Positions 22,098 to 33,100 of a stretch of DNA of 64,000 nt are shown here, in pieces. The translations under genes were made by a program, and so were the position numbers. The first letter of the stretch is position 1. Each line of letters opens with the position of its first letter. Origin of the DNA: Flammulina velutipes (Eukaryota; Basidiomycota; Agaricomycetes; Agaricales; Physalacriaceae); the NCBI GenBank assembly GCA_011800155.1, contig CM022369.1, forward strand, positions 2,480,001 through 2,544,000. The letters are read 5' to 3'. Below the pieces are notes generated by a model that saw only the letters and a program-made list of their open reading frames with translations, did no database searches and was not told the DNA's origin.

Positions 22098-24485
22098 CTA
22101 ATACATGTATCGGAAAGATTCAGACTGCCTTCCTTCTCCGAGATCTTCTGTGTGGGTGTTCCGAGCGGAGAAATCGTCAGCGACCCCTTGCGACTTGTTT
22201 CGTCGCCTATTTTCCATCCTCATCCAAATTCCAGTTCTACACATGCGGTCAGTATGCAGTATTTACGAAGGATTGACACTTACCCTGCGACGAGGCATAG
22301 GCAAAGTCCACCAAATGCCGCCGAAGTGGCAAGCGCTGTGCGTACATCAGTATATAACTTTGTGGACGCCATATTGCAATAGCGTACCAGGAATGTATTT
22401 TGGTTCATCCTGAGATCTGAAGACATTTGTTGAGATGAGACCAGATGAGTTGGCGATGGCAACTAGTAGAGGCGCATTGAGTCTAGAGCGGGTCTCGAGG
22501 AAAGAGGGCACACACCCATAACAGCGGTGACAACAGCTCTCCTTGACTCTTGTGGCGTGTTGTTGTTGTACCATGTCGCTACTAGGACGGAGGGTGCTGA
22601 AGCCTGAGCAGGTGGTGAGTACATATCATGTCAATACGAAGTCAAGACACGTACCCCCATGGTCAACAGAAAACAGGCGAAGTATGCAACCTAACAAGCG
22701 GTCAGAAATCGCTATCAATAGCATGGTAAGGTCATTCGCGTACTCCGATGTGCTTAGTGACATCAATAGACCCCAAAACAATGAACCCAACGAGAGCGGT
22801 AGCCAGCGGGATGCATATATGGATAGACCGCTCCAAGAAGTAATCCGACGAGAACGTCAAGCACAAAAGTGCCACAGTGCCAACGATATTCGGCGCCACG
22901 GTATACAAGTTGGTCTTGATTGTTGAATACCCCAGGCTAGCCACGATCTGGGGTAAAAAGTTGTTGACACTCGCCAGTGGGACTCCCAAGCACAAGCTAA
23001 TGGCCGCCCAAAGCCAGTAGAGTGGATCCTTGAGGGGGCGGAACGCATCGCGGATATTCAGTTTTTCGTCTATGGTGACAGATGAGTTGGAGAGGATGCG
23101 GCTCCGAGCGATGGCTCTCTGGCGCTCAGTCAAAAACCACCATCTGGACGGGGATGGCGGAAGCGAGAGGAACGCGATGATTGCGAAGAAGCATGTTCCA
23201 GCACCTGGAAATGTATCTTAATGGAGTGGTCTGGGGGAAATAATTGGGTATGTTACCTTCGATCCAGAAGAGATACTGCCATCCATGATGTTTGCCGTTC
23301 TTGATCTGGAAGACTCCGAATGCGATTAGGCCTAGAGGGAGGTGACCAGGTCAGATGCTAGATAGCGTACTTGATTATGACTACGAACCAGAGAATGCAC
23401 CAGATATCGCCGCGGCGGCTCGAGTATGCAGGTCAGCCCATGGACTATCGGGTTTGATAAGATTCTTACCATAGAAAAGCCCGATACGGGACGCTAGCTC
23501 TCCACGCGTATAGAACGTCGATAGATAGAAAACCTGTCCTTGTTGCTTCAGCCACCATCTGTCAAAGACACAAATTCAACGTACAACACCGGGAAGCATG
23601 GCGGATTCGAAGACGCCCAAGAACCAGCGAATCGCGAAAATTTCTAGATATCTTTGAGTAACTCGAATTCCAAAAGTGAGATAGCAGTCTCACGAGAGAA
23701 GTTCTTGGCAATTCCAGCGAAGATGGACCTTGACACGGGTTAGTGAAAACCAACATAGTTGCGAATGTAACATACATGGAGCCCTGGAAAACATTGTAGG
23801 TCAGTTATGGAGAAAGAGTTTCCAGTAACTAGACGTACGAAACCCATCATCATGATGGGCAAGACCCGTGCAGCAGAGAATCTTTTGACCAAGAGACTGA
23901 TGGGGGTACCGAAGCTATGGGGCATGGAGCATATCAGAATACCAGCTCAAATGAGCAAGCCCTCTGACGCACAGACAGAAAGGAACCTGAGCCACAAGGT
24001 CAATTACTGAGTGAAGGTGGGAGGTAAACTGAAGACTTACATAGAACACCATCACGAGAATGTAATACTTGTGACCACTGTTAGAATGGCATTGAGTCAA
24101 CTAGACATTGTGGCCTACCTGGTTTCCAACCAATCCGATATCCTGTGACGCAAGTAAGTATCAGTGCGCGCATAAGAGGGATACTATGAACAAGCATACC
24201 TTGTCCCAGCCGTCAGTTTTCGCGTTACCGACGTTTCCTTTATCCAACGCATTACACAGATACCTGATTCACCGATAAGCAATCGTAACAATAAAAAAAT
24301 AAACAGACATACATGATTGTCAGAGGCGGCAACAGACAGAAATCGAATTTCCGCAAGAGCTGGCGCTCTTCAGCACGGGTGAATTCAATATCTGAGTCAT
24401 GGGGAGCATCTTGGTCAACGAAGTCCTGTTTGGTAGGGGATTCAATATCGCCTCGAGACGCGTCTTGAGTGTTCGTGCTCTTCAT
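22098..24485 (-). CDS. MFS transporter, Dal5 (allantoate permease-like, anion:cation symporter) family
   Basis: This is a 12-helix major facilitator of about 500 residues. The N-terminal tail is hydrophilic and acidic (DIESPTKQDFVDQD), then EERQLLRKFDFCLLPPLTIMY begins helix 1, with the family LDKGNVGNAKTDG-like loop after it. Other signatures are GLVGNQYYILVMVFYVPF, the loop ERQRAIARSRI before helix 7, LGYSTIKTNLYTVAP, and WYNNNTPQESRRAVVTA in helix 10-11. The C-terminus ends FRYMY, typical of the Dal5 group, which carries allantoate, vitamins, nicotinate or dipeptides. The gene contains about ten short introns; the middle exons (23400-23800) are small and least certain. The substrate cannot be told from sequence. 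The 5' side borders the transposon island. Confidence 0.85.
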
Positions 24486-25040
24486 GATAGGGCCCCTGGG
24501 GATATAGTTGTCGTGACGAGTATATATAGTTTGTTATCGTGGCTGAGGCCCGTTCGTCCCGAGGGAACCATTGATAACAAGGATTTAGCCTGTGAATTGC
24601 CGGGAGCAGCTGGTCAGACTGATCAGTATTCCAGGAATGAAACATGTCGGCAGCAGGGACATGAGGCGGGAGCTGAATCACGCGCGTACCATTAATTGGG
24701 CAAACTAAGTAGCTTGTGCAGTATGTGAGCTTTGGATTTGGGCCCGGGTTGTTCTCGTACCGGATCTGTTCATCAACGCCACTTTGCTCCGAGGAGAACT
24801 TGAAATAGAGATACGGAATCAACACGACGAATCGAATCGTGCAGGTAAGCCAACTCGAAGTATCGTTCGTCCAGATTTAGTAATAATTGACTTGACGAAA
24901 AGAGACCAATCGTTCGTTGACACCAGTCATGGCAAGGTTGAGAACCATTGCGATAGCGTCAGATCCAGGTGCAGACGACTGAGATATCTAATTAAAGTTG
25001 ACCGTGGCTTCCGGCCCGATCACCGGCAGCCACCTGGTTG
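24486..25040. promoter_or_regulatory. 5' flank of the MFS gene
   Basis: These 555 bases carry no recognisable gene. They contain the MFS promoter and end at the target-site copy of the transposon inserted at 25049. Confidence 0.4.
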
Positions 25041-25048
25041 GACTTGCA
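25041..25048. repeat. Target-site duplication, left copy (gacttgca)
   Basis: Perfect 8-base match to 25537-25544 on the other side of the element at 25049-25536. Confidence 0.85.
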
Positions 25049-25536
25049 AGGACCCCGGCATATGCGGTATGAGGTCCGATACAAAAGTAGTACATTTTCG
25101 ACGATATTTGACCTCGATGTCCGATATTTAGTAGTACATTTTCGCCCATTTTGAAGGGTATGTCCGAGGGAAAACTCGTACACAAAAGAGCCGCCGGTAC
25201 CAATGTCCGATACAAATTGTACATTTCTCGGTTGCCAAAGTCATCATTTCGAGGTGGCGCACAAGATTTTGGGCCTTTTCCAGCCGTTACAGGACAAAAA
25301 CCCTCTCAATGGTGGTCAAAACGAAGGTTCGATACAAATTACCACATAAGTCCGTGAAAACCAAGCGTCGTCGGCGCTGGTCGCGCCTGAGGTCCGATAC
25401 AAAAGTAGTACATTTTTGGCTGAAAAACACCAGCCCCGAGGTCAAACTCGTACATATTTTATCGACTTCCGAGGACATAAATCGCTCTAAAACAGGTTTT
25501 TTGTATCGGACCTCTTACCGTATATGCCGGGGTCCT
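25049..25536. mobile_element. Non-autonomous DNA transposon (MITE), 488 bp, 8-bp target duplication
   Basis: Both ends carry an inverted repeat of about 38 bases: the left end begins aggaccccggcatatgcggt at 25049 and the right end is its near-perfect reverse complement ending ggggtcct at 25536, with two mismatches. The element is flanked by a perfect direct repeat gacttgca (25041-25048 and 25537-25544), which is the duplicated target. An 8-bp duplication fits hAT, P or Merlin-type transposases. It has no transposase gene. Inside are several copies of tccgatacaaa(agtagtaca), including a 29-base exact direct repeat at 25070-25098 and 25388-25416, likely transposase-binding or expansion units. 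Confidence 0.9.
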
Positions 25537-25544
25537 GACTTGCA
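25537..25544. repeat. Target-site duplication, right copy (gacttgca)
   Basis: Perfect 8-base match to 25041-25048. Confidence 0.85.
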
Positions 25545-25899
25545 TGTTCAGATTGGCTGAGGTACTTATGTGATTTACCGTGGTACTTGCAGGGATAGCC
25601 TACAAGAGATGACTGGTATGCTTTTTGAAGCCTTTGATAAACGGACGTTTATCATTTTACAACAGGAATACCACCTACCGTCACGCTGAAAGGTCGACTA
25701 TACAAATGCGGGCATTGGCGCACCCTTGAGCCTCAGGCCTCAGACTCGTCGCATCCTTGGGCCGAGCAATGCAAATTTTCTTTCAGCACACTGCAGTAGC
25801 CGATGACTGTATAATGGACCTGTCTTTTTTCAAAGAGGTTGCAAGAATCGGACCCAAGGTTGTTCAAGACTTCAAGTTACAGCATTTCGATCGCAAGAC
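25545..25899. other. Spacer between two transposons
   Basis: About 355 bases with no coding signal. It is probably ancestral non-coding sequence between the insertions at 25049-25536 and 25903-26911. Confidence 0.35.
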
Positions 25900-25902
25900 T
25901 CC

Positions 25903-26911
25903 CACTGGGCGGGTAGAAGTTGGTGAAATTCATGTTACCGGAACATGAGATTCATTATTCATTTACTTTTATCATGAATATTTCAAGTCATATATTCCAC
26001 ATGAAATGGTGCAGTCATCAGAAAATGACATGAGTATATTTTCATTGTGTTCGCACTTGGGTTTTTTTGCACGGAGATGGCGTGGGAACGATGACATCGT
26101 CATCGTAAGTTGCCTCCAACTGGTCTCCACGCCTTGACTTCCTGCCACCACCATCATCTCCACCACAGAAATCCACCGGGAATCACTCCCTCCCGCCGCC
26201 CGCCGCCCGCCGACCGTTGTCGCTCTTACCATCGGTATTCATGATTGATCACCCAATGCTGCTGGACTGACACCTTGTGGCTTCTTGTAGCCTGTAGTCC
26301 GTACTCAAACAACATCGGACTCCGCAATGGCGCTCATGGCTCCACATCATGTGTGCGCCTGCAAACGCGCCTCGGCTAGAGACAACTCCAACATGGTGCG
26401 TAACATTTTGCCTCAACGAATCATGTTTTGCTAACACCATCGTTTCCGATGCCCCACCTGTCGTCGCCGCGTTAGGCTTCCCCGTCATCCCCATGCCCCA
26501 CCACTCACTACACCCTCACCTCGTTATCACCGTGTCATTACTATGTCCCTCCGCGATCCTGTTCCATCCTATACTTATCTTTTTACTGTCGCCATATATC
26601 GTGTCTAGTGTAGCACCAGAATTGATTCATTTTTGCTTTCTTTGCTTGTGAAAGTCACTGGAATAAGAGAATGAGAATCATTCAACAGTATCATGACTGG
26701 CTGTGTACCGCACGGAAATCTCACTTGAGATTCACCAGGTTCCTCGTGAAAAAGGAACATGATATGGGCAAAAAAGTACATGAATAAAATCATGTCAAAG
26801 CAAATGAAATTCATCATTAGGTAGTTGAAATTCATTAGGATATGACTTGAAAAGTACGACGAAAGGACATGAAATGAATCATGAATTTCACCAACTTCTA
26901 CCCGCCCAGTG
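25903..26911. mobile_element. Non-autonomous CACTA-like (EnSpm) DNA transposon, 1,009 bp
   Basis: A perfect 32-base terminal inverted repeat starts cactgggcgggtagaagttg at 25903, with its exact complement ending at 26911. The flanking three bases are tcc on both sides (25900-25902 and 26912-26914), a 3-bp target duplication. CACTG ends plus a 3-bp duplication are the signature of the CACTA/EnSpm superfamily. Subterminal regions (25935-26050 and 26730-26890) are AT-rich and packed with short catgaa/attcatg repeats in both orientations, as in CACTA subterminal arrays. No transposase is encoded; the central 26100-26600 segment is non-coding or captured sequence of unknown origin. Confidence 0.85.
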
Positions 26912-27351
26912 TCCGAGCTAAAGCTAGACACTTCGAGTCATGGGAAGAAGCCTTACGAATCTCGACGCTCCGATTCTGCGCTCTCCGACGCTTGTCAGCT
27001 GCGGAGACAACCACAATACACTAGGTTGTTGGGTACTTGAGCGTCTTTCGCCTTGTCGACAACGTGACAGCGTTGCGTTCTCTGTGAACGCTCTAGCTCA
27101 TGTCGCTACTGAACTTGGGCTTCACGTGAGAGAGGCGGCTGTACGAGTGTGTACTACAGATTTCAAGAATGACCTTGCTCTCCAACTATTGCCCAATGAG
27201 TACCACATCTTTCCGTTTCTTTCTTACTTGGACTACCTTTCTCTTCTGTTCCAGAATTTCAAAGTGTGAATGTGACCATGGTTTATGTCCGGTCCGCACC
27301 AATTCCACAACCTTATCAACGCACATACATCTAGGCTTCTGACCACCATCG
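26912..27351. other. 5' flank of the MYND/Mss51-like gene
   Basis: About 440 bases with no supported gene. It contains the promoter of the gene starting at 27352. Confidence 0.35.
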
Positions 27352-28901
27352 ATGGAGCAATTATGTCCCAAAGACGTCGCACCGTGGCCCATGACACCGC
27401 TCCAAGTTGCTGGATTGTGCTGTGCATTCTGTCTGCAGCCTGGTCCAAACAACCGACGATCACGTTGTTCGAAATGCCAACGAATCTACTATTGTGCGTT
27501 GTCTATTTGTTCACAATGCAACGACATAGAATGTGTTCTTCGCAGGTGGCGTCGAATGCCAGAAACGGGATTGGAAGGATCATAAAAAAGACTGCCAGCG
27601 CTTTCAAAATGTCGATATCTGGGAGCACAACTCCATAAAGCAGCGTAGGTATACACAGCGGGAATTCCTTGCGATTCGAGTAGGCATCTTTCGTTGTAGG
27701 CGTTCTTGCTGACCAAATTTACTCACAATAGGCCTTCCAAACCGCCATATACTTCGGCAATACATCCCAGTCGCACCCAATCTTTATGTATGCCTCGCGG
27801 CTGGTCGTCCACTGGTTACGTTCTGATTATTATTTAGACACCAAATCAAGTGCAATATTTGCCTGAGAACACCCTTTCTCATCGGCTCGCGGCATGGTTT
27901 TGGAATGATGACTCCCTGCCCTCGCTGTGAGCTTGCGTGGTCCTGCTCACCGGAGTGCAAAGCCGAATTCGACCGCACACATTCTGGGCCAGATCAATGT
28001 GACGCACTGTACGACGCGTTGATAACCAATCGATTGCGGATCGACCTCGTGCTTTCTACGCAAGACAGACGAAGCGAGTTGGTGTTGTGCATGCCCAAGC
28101 GTACACGGTACATACCCATAGCATCCATATCCGACTGGGCCAACTACCATCTCACATTCCTCGGTGGTCCCGTTTGGGACGTAATGGTCGCTCAAAAGGC
28201 GCGCGCTCACTCGAAATATAACAAAGACGCAGTCAGAGCCGCTACGTTGATCTATTGCAGCAACACAATGCACAGTCTCACCGTTATGGCTTGCCTGGAA
28301 CACTCAATCCCAGATCTTCCGTATCGTACTGTGCATCCACTTCGTGGCGGCTGCGGACAGAGAAGTCTCGCTCCTTTCCATGATGGAGGACATCCTTCAT
28401 TTTCTTCCTAAATTGAGGGCACTTACTATCTGCCTTGTTGGCCCCGCGCTGCAGGATTATTCTATCCCCGTGCAGGAGACCGAGTGGGCACTGTGCGAGG
28501 ATTGTTGTAAAGCCGGAGTATCACGGCGAACGATCTTCGCTGCTGAACTCTACCACGACTTTCTTCAAAAGGAAGGCGAAGTATACTCAGCCGATTTGAT
28601 AGTCGGTATGCATACTGGCATGTATATATCCGATTTGCCCTCCCTGGCTCAGTGGAAGCCTACACTACAGTGCATCATCGATTGCAACGTGCCCGCACTA
28701 TTTACATTATGGGCTTTTCCGGAGGCTAGCCAGGAGGATATAATGCGCGGGTTAGGGGCGAATTTCATCATGAAGCCTGAGATGAATAGGTGGCGAGCCT
28801 TGGTGACAGCGTGTATCAATGATTACGTATCTGAAGAGATAAAGGAGCATGCTAGTACATATGCGTATTACTATACATACATGATACGAGGACGAGCATA
28901 A
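27352..28901 (+). pseudogene. MYND finger / Mss51-like protein with apparent frameshift
   Basis: The N-terminus carries a MYND finger: CCAFC, CSKCQRIYYC and, across an intron at about 27493-27551, GVECQKRDWKDHKKDC. The central exon has a second zinc-binding segment (PCPRCELAWSCSPEC) and LTFLGGPVWDVMVAQ. The C-terminal half resembles the Mss51 C-terminal domain found in many basidiomycete MYND proteins (LSMMEDILHFLPKLRALTICLVGP). The reading frame changes near 28335-28345. The upstream frame reads EHSIPDLPYRTV and the conserved continuation LCIHFVAAADRE lies one base further on. The only splice pair available (28321-28360, 40 bases) would delete that core. So this is a recent pseudogene, a sequencing error, or an unusual intron. 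The exon structure at 27640-27900 is also unclear. Confidence 0.6.
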
Positions 28902-28986
28902 CTAGCAACACATACCTCTGTTCTGACCTGTCGTAAGCTACTTATATCTACCTGAGCTTTCGAAACGTTAGTGTATGTGTTATATA

Positions 28987-30707
28987 ATGAAATTGTATAG
29001 CCGTAGACCTTGGATCTTGGAAAGGCTTTGGAAAAATTGCGGTGGCGCGTGCGTCGCACGCGTGAGAGTTTGTCCCGGCCCGATCAACTGTTGCTTGACC
29101 AGATACTTACTACTATGCATGAGAGGCTGGGGTATGTGATTTTCTCCATATAAAGAATAACAAGAGCTGAGCGCTAACTCGCAGCCCTTAGATGCGGGAT
29201 TTGTTCGTTCGAAAACAGAGATGCATACTTCCCGCCCACCGTACGCGTCGCGTCGAACATTTTCGCCCCAAACGAGCCTCCGCATCCATCAGAAAGCTTC
29301 GCTCTCCGTAAAAGCCTCACAGAGATGAAGGGTGAACTGGAAAAGGTCAATGCGGACATTGAACTCACAGAAGCTGCTCTTTCTCGCATGAAGACAGCAC
29401 AGCTTCGGATCCTCTCATCTATAAACCAACACGGGAAAGCACTGCGTCCGGTTCTCTCCGTTCCCGACGACGTTCTACGCCTCATATTCGAATGGAGTGT
29501 CATTTTAGGCTCTGCCATGAAGCGAGATGATGTATTGGATTCGAGGATAGCGTCACCGTGGACGCTATCCCACACTTGCAGCCACTGGCGCACTATCTCC
29601 CTCTCCCATTCCCGTTTATGGTGTGATATCTACACACCGCTCGACAAAGATCGCAGGCACCTCCTTGAGCTGTCTTTACAGAGGTCCTCCAGCGCTCAGT
29701 GCGGGTTATATGTTGACATTCAATACCGCGATACTAAGAATGACGCTCCTCATGAGTCGTTCGTAAAAGTAATCGCGCCGCTTTTGAAGCCAACATCTCA
29801 GCGCTGGCGCAGCCTCACTGTGTATACTTCTTGGGAGTTCGTCAACGAGTTGTTTGGTGGATGGACCTTCCAGCGTATCACCTCTCTTGATCTATCTTTC
29901 CGCGTCCACCGATACATGGCATTGGATCAACCCCGCTTAATCACAGCCTTTCGAGACACCCCAAACCTTGTACGTCTCAGCGTTGAAAACTTTACAAGTG
30001 ATGACGTTCTGGAAATTCGCTGGAAAAAATTGGCCTTCTACGAATCCCGATACTCCGATTTGAGGACATTCAAGCGCTTGTCAGCTGTTGAGACAATCAT
30101 AATCGACGATAATGATTATACCTCCTGGCCGGTCACATTTGCCGCCATGAAAGCGATGTCACCAATTCGTCTTCCTTGCTTGCACTCCCTTTCAGTCCTC
30201 TTCAACTCCGATGATAACATGGTGTCTGACCTCTCCGACGTCCTAGAGGTGGATGCCCTCCGTCGCCTGCATATCAGCTTTCGAACCCACCTGGCTCCAG
30301 ACAAAAGATGCCCCAATGTCCACTTCCTGGATCATCTCACTCATCTTTCCATCGTAATGGAGGATGACTCGGATTATCTACTTGACGTTCTCCACCGTGC
30401 AGAGTGTGTGCGCATACTTCACATCGGAGGCAACGCTTTGAGTGCAACGGTGTTGAACGCTCTGCAAAGTCAAGATATCTTGCCATTTTTGGAGTGTCTG
30501 CATGTTGCTGAGAGCGCGATGGATGACCTTGCGGATGAGGTCTTCATGGTGATGGAAGCGAAGCACTGTAGGCTGAACATTGTCAGCGATATGGAAGTGG
30601 AGTATGATTGGGAGTCTGACCTTTCTGACGACGCATTGGAGAGATACAGGGATTTAAACAAGCGAGGGGTGATAACGACCGGTACGAATCGTGACTTCGA
30701 GTTTTAA
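28987..30707 (+). CDS. F-box-like/LRR protein, intact family member (copy 1)
   Basis: Two exons. Exon 1 is open from an ATG at 28987, with a later ATG at 29119. The intron ends at 29187 and joins to RCGICSFENRDAYFPP. After a coiled-coil (LTEMKGELEKVNADIELTEAAL) comes the F-box-like motif LSVPDDVLRLIFEWSV and WTLSHTCSHWRTISLSHSRLW, then about 300 residues of leucine-rich-repeat-like sequence (LVRLSVENF, LPCLHSLSVL, LRRLHISF). F-box proteins are substrate receptors of SCF ubiquitin ligases; in Agaricomycetes this family is large and fast-evolving. Two decayed relatives lie at 35281-36946 and 50877-52476. Which ATG is used is uncertain: the GPI(N/D) residues conserved with the relatives favour the upstream one. 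Confidence 0.8.
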
Positions 30708-31062
30708 TTATTGCTACATCTATTCCCATGTCATATTTCACTACACATAAGTTTCTGCGAGCAGTATCGTCACTCACCTCGTTGATATTCTGCGGAAAAA
30801 ACCAAGCGGCGACATGCATATAAGAAATCGAACAACAATGTTCGTGCGCCGCCAAAACATTGTGAATCCCTTTCGCCTGGACGATACGGAAGGTCTTTGT
30901 CGATTATAATTGATTGGTGCCATTCCAGTCCGATGAAGGTCTGGATTGAGGATGATCTTGAAGCCAGATAAAGTTTGAGAATTCATGACGCTAAGCGTAG
31001 CATGCGTTGAATCATTTCGACAAGAAAAAAACAAAGCGTTATGTACATGAGCGAAAATCGGA
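30708..31062. other. Convergent 3' region between F-box copy 1 and LSM5
   Basis: 355 bases, no gene seen; 3' UTRs of the two convergent genes. Confidence 0.4.
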
Positions 31063-31480
31063 CTACGCTGGTGGACCATCGGACCCTGGTACAAGCTATA
31101 CAAATCCGCGTGAGGAAGAGGAACGCGCCAAAAGAGAAAAGCACACACCATACAAATATTATTCCCATTTAACAACGTCTGCGCCAGCTTCGTCGTCTTC
31201 GTCTCTCCCCCCGGTGTGCGTTCGTACTCTGTCACGTCTTCCAAGACCATATCTACATGCCAAGGAAGGTCAGTTTGAGGTCAGGGGAGTAAGCATTTCA
31301 TGGCAACACGCACTGACGAAGTCATCGAACCCAAGAAGGGTCCCGGAGAATTCGCGTTCACTCTTCATGATGACCCAGATGCGCGAGCCGATACATCGGT
31401 CGATGAGTTCTATGAGAAGAGTTTAGAGGGTGGATGAAGGGCAGAGGGAACGCACCAAGTGGCAGGATCTGAGAGGCCAT
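31063..31480 (-). CDS. lsm5: U6 snRNA-associated Sm-like protein LSm5
   Basis: Four exons encode about 88 residues. LSm5 is a subunit of the LSm1-7 ring (mRNA decapping and decay) and the LSm2-8 ring (U6 snRNA binding). The Sm1 motif is visible in [20 protein letters not shown] and [17 protein letters not shown], and the Sm2 motif in [17 protein letters not shown]. The order and the unusual [10 protein letters not shown] are specific to LSm5. The first exon contributes MASQILPLE, joined by a short intron to LIDRCIG. All splice sites are GT...AG. The length is close to human LSm5 (91 aa). Confidence 0.93.
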
Positions 31481-31631
31481 GGATGATGGAGGGAAGAGGG
31501 AAAGGAATGTCCGGGCCGGAAGGCCCCAGGAAGGCCCGCTGCTAACTTACTAGGGTCGAAATTCGCTTCGTAAAAGTGATTGTGGCGTGCGTAGTATCAA
31601 ATTACACTCTAGTTTCAAGTACTAGACTTGT

Positions 31632-32645
31632 CTACACTGATACCCATTTTGCTAGATACTGTATCATACTCAACGTCTCCTCGCCTACTGGTACGATCCA
31701 TTCCTCCGGCAAAACGTACCCAAAAGTTCCAGTATCCCTCAAGTGGACAGCATACGCGTATTTGAAATGCGCTTTTTTGTACATCCAGTCGACGACGTTA
31801 CCAGGCGCACGATACAGGCTCTCGCATAGCGGGCCAACGGTAAACGGAGTGTTATGCACCGAGGTCAACGCACGGGATGCACCAAGTGCAGCCTCCAACT
31901 GGTCTTCCGCATCCTTTGGTACGCGTTTACACGAATGAGAATACGGTGACGAAATCATCTGTCCATAGCTCCTCAAATCCACAAAAATTCGTCCCTTTCC
32001 CTTGGGGGCCTGAAGCGCGGAAGCATAGTTGGCTACTGCATTCGTCTCTGGTGCTTCAAATGGGCGTGTCCCGGGGAACCAGTGGTCGCAGCCAGCGGCT
32101 TTCCATTTGAAGCCGTAGTTTCTGTTCATGTCGATACCGATGCAATCTGGGTAACGACCGAGTTGGCGTGTTTTGTACCAGAAGCGGTCGGACTCCCATG
32201 TGTAGAGGTAACCGTCGGGGTTGGGGGTGGGGAAGATGTGGACGGTATGAGTGAGGGAGGAAGAGTTGGCTTTTAGGGCGAGTGCATGGGCAAGGTATAG
32301 GGCCGTGGATGTTGCTATCCATTCTCGGGCGTGTTGAGCTCCAAGGATGAGCATGTCTGGGGGAGGAAGGGAGGGATTGGAAGGGGATATGACTACGCCA
32401 CGCAGTTCGCGTCCCTCACTGGACCAACCGATGGTGACCTGGCGCACGTGTTCCGGGAATGCCTCCGAAAGACGCGTAAGAAATTCATCAGTCTCGTGCA
32501 GAGGATGGTAGGTGTCGTGAAATGTCGAGGCCGTCAAGTTAGTGAGGTCCCACTCGAGCAACAGTGGAGGGATAAGCGGTTGTTGTAGTTGTGATTGAAC
32601 GGAGGAAATGAGGAGGAGAAGTGCTATGGGTAGTACAGCGTACAT
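31632..32645 (-). CDS. Secreted M14 carboxypeptidase-like protein, predicted inactive
   Basis: One exon of 337 residues with a signal peptide (MYAVLPIALLLLISSVQS). The carboxypeptidase A fold is clear: zinc motif QHAREW (His105, Glu108), MNRNYGFKW, SYGQM, and the tail RDTGTFGYVLPEEWIVP. Two essential positions differ. The third zinc ligand, normally the His of HSY, is Arg225 (DLRSYGQ), and the catalytic Glu that precedes LRDTG in active enzymes is His301. The segment before the catalytic domain is only about 45 residues, shorter than the usual 90-residue propeptide. By analogy with fungal Ecm14, which lacks the catalytic Glu, it is likely a non-catalytic secreted protein. The loss of a metal ligand goes beyond the Ecm14 case. 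Confidence 0.88.
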   Translation of the reverse strand: MYAVLPIALLLLISSVQSQLQQPLIPPLLLEWDLTNLTASTFHDTYHPLHETDEFLTRLSEAFPEHVRQVTIGWSSEGRELRGVVISPSNPSLPPPDMLILGAQHAREWIATSTALYLAHALALKANSSSLTHTVHIFPTPNPDGYLYTWESDRFWYKTRQLGRYPDCIGIDMNRNYGFKWKAAGCDHWFPGTRPFEAPETNAVANYASALQAPKGKGRIFVDLRSYGQMISSPYSHSCKRVPKDAEDQLEAALGASRALTSVHNTPFTVGPLCESLYRAPGNVVDWMYKKAHFKYAYAVHLRDTGTFGYVLPEEWIVPVGEETLSMIQYLAKWVSV

Positions 32646-33100
32646 GTCTTGTCTGGTTATGCCTTGGGATGGCCCAATGAAACCGTGGTGGTGGGAACAA
32701 GCAGAGGTACGGCACTCCGGTCCGGTTTCCGTACTCACGCCACAAACATCGTGCAGAGTCCAGACATGCTCTTTACTGGCCAAGGGATCTCAGCTGTTGG
32801 AGTACATATTCATGGTACACGAGAAAAAGGATATCAATCCAAGCGTAAAAATCCGACTTTTGACCTCCCAGTGCCCCGACGGCTAACGTGAGACAGCGCT
32901 CCCTGTCGATAGGCATCGCTCGCCCTCTTCGAGAATATTCCAACATCCAACAATGCATTACAACGAACAGAAGAGTCACGATATACGATCGCCACTTGTG
33001 ACAACTCTGACTTGTTTGATTGATTTGATTGCCTTTTTCACTCTGCCTCTTTCTTTCTCTTTCTTTCACTGTCACCTCCACTTTAATCTTGCCACCGACG
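32646..33100. promoter_or_regulatory. Divergent promoter between the carboxypeptidase-like gene and importin alpha
   Basis: These 455 bases hold no gene. The stretch before 33101 is pyrimidine-rich (ctctttctttctctttc), as in many fungal core promoters of highly expressed genes. Confidence 0.45.

Noticed and set aside
26349..26651. 100-codon frame inside the CACTA-like element
   Set aside because: Hydrophobic low-complexity translation without homology that I recognise; no transposase motif.
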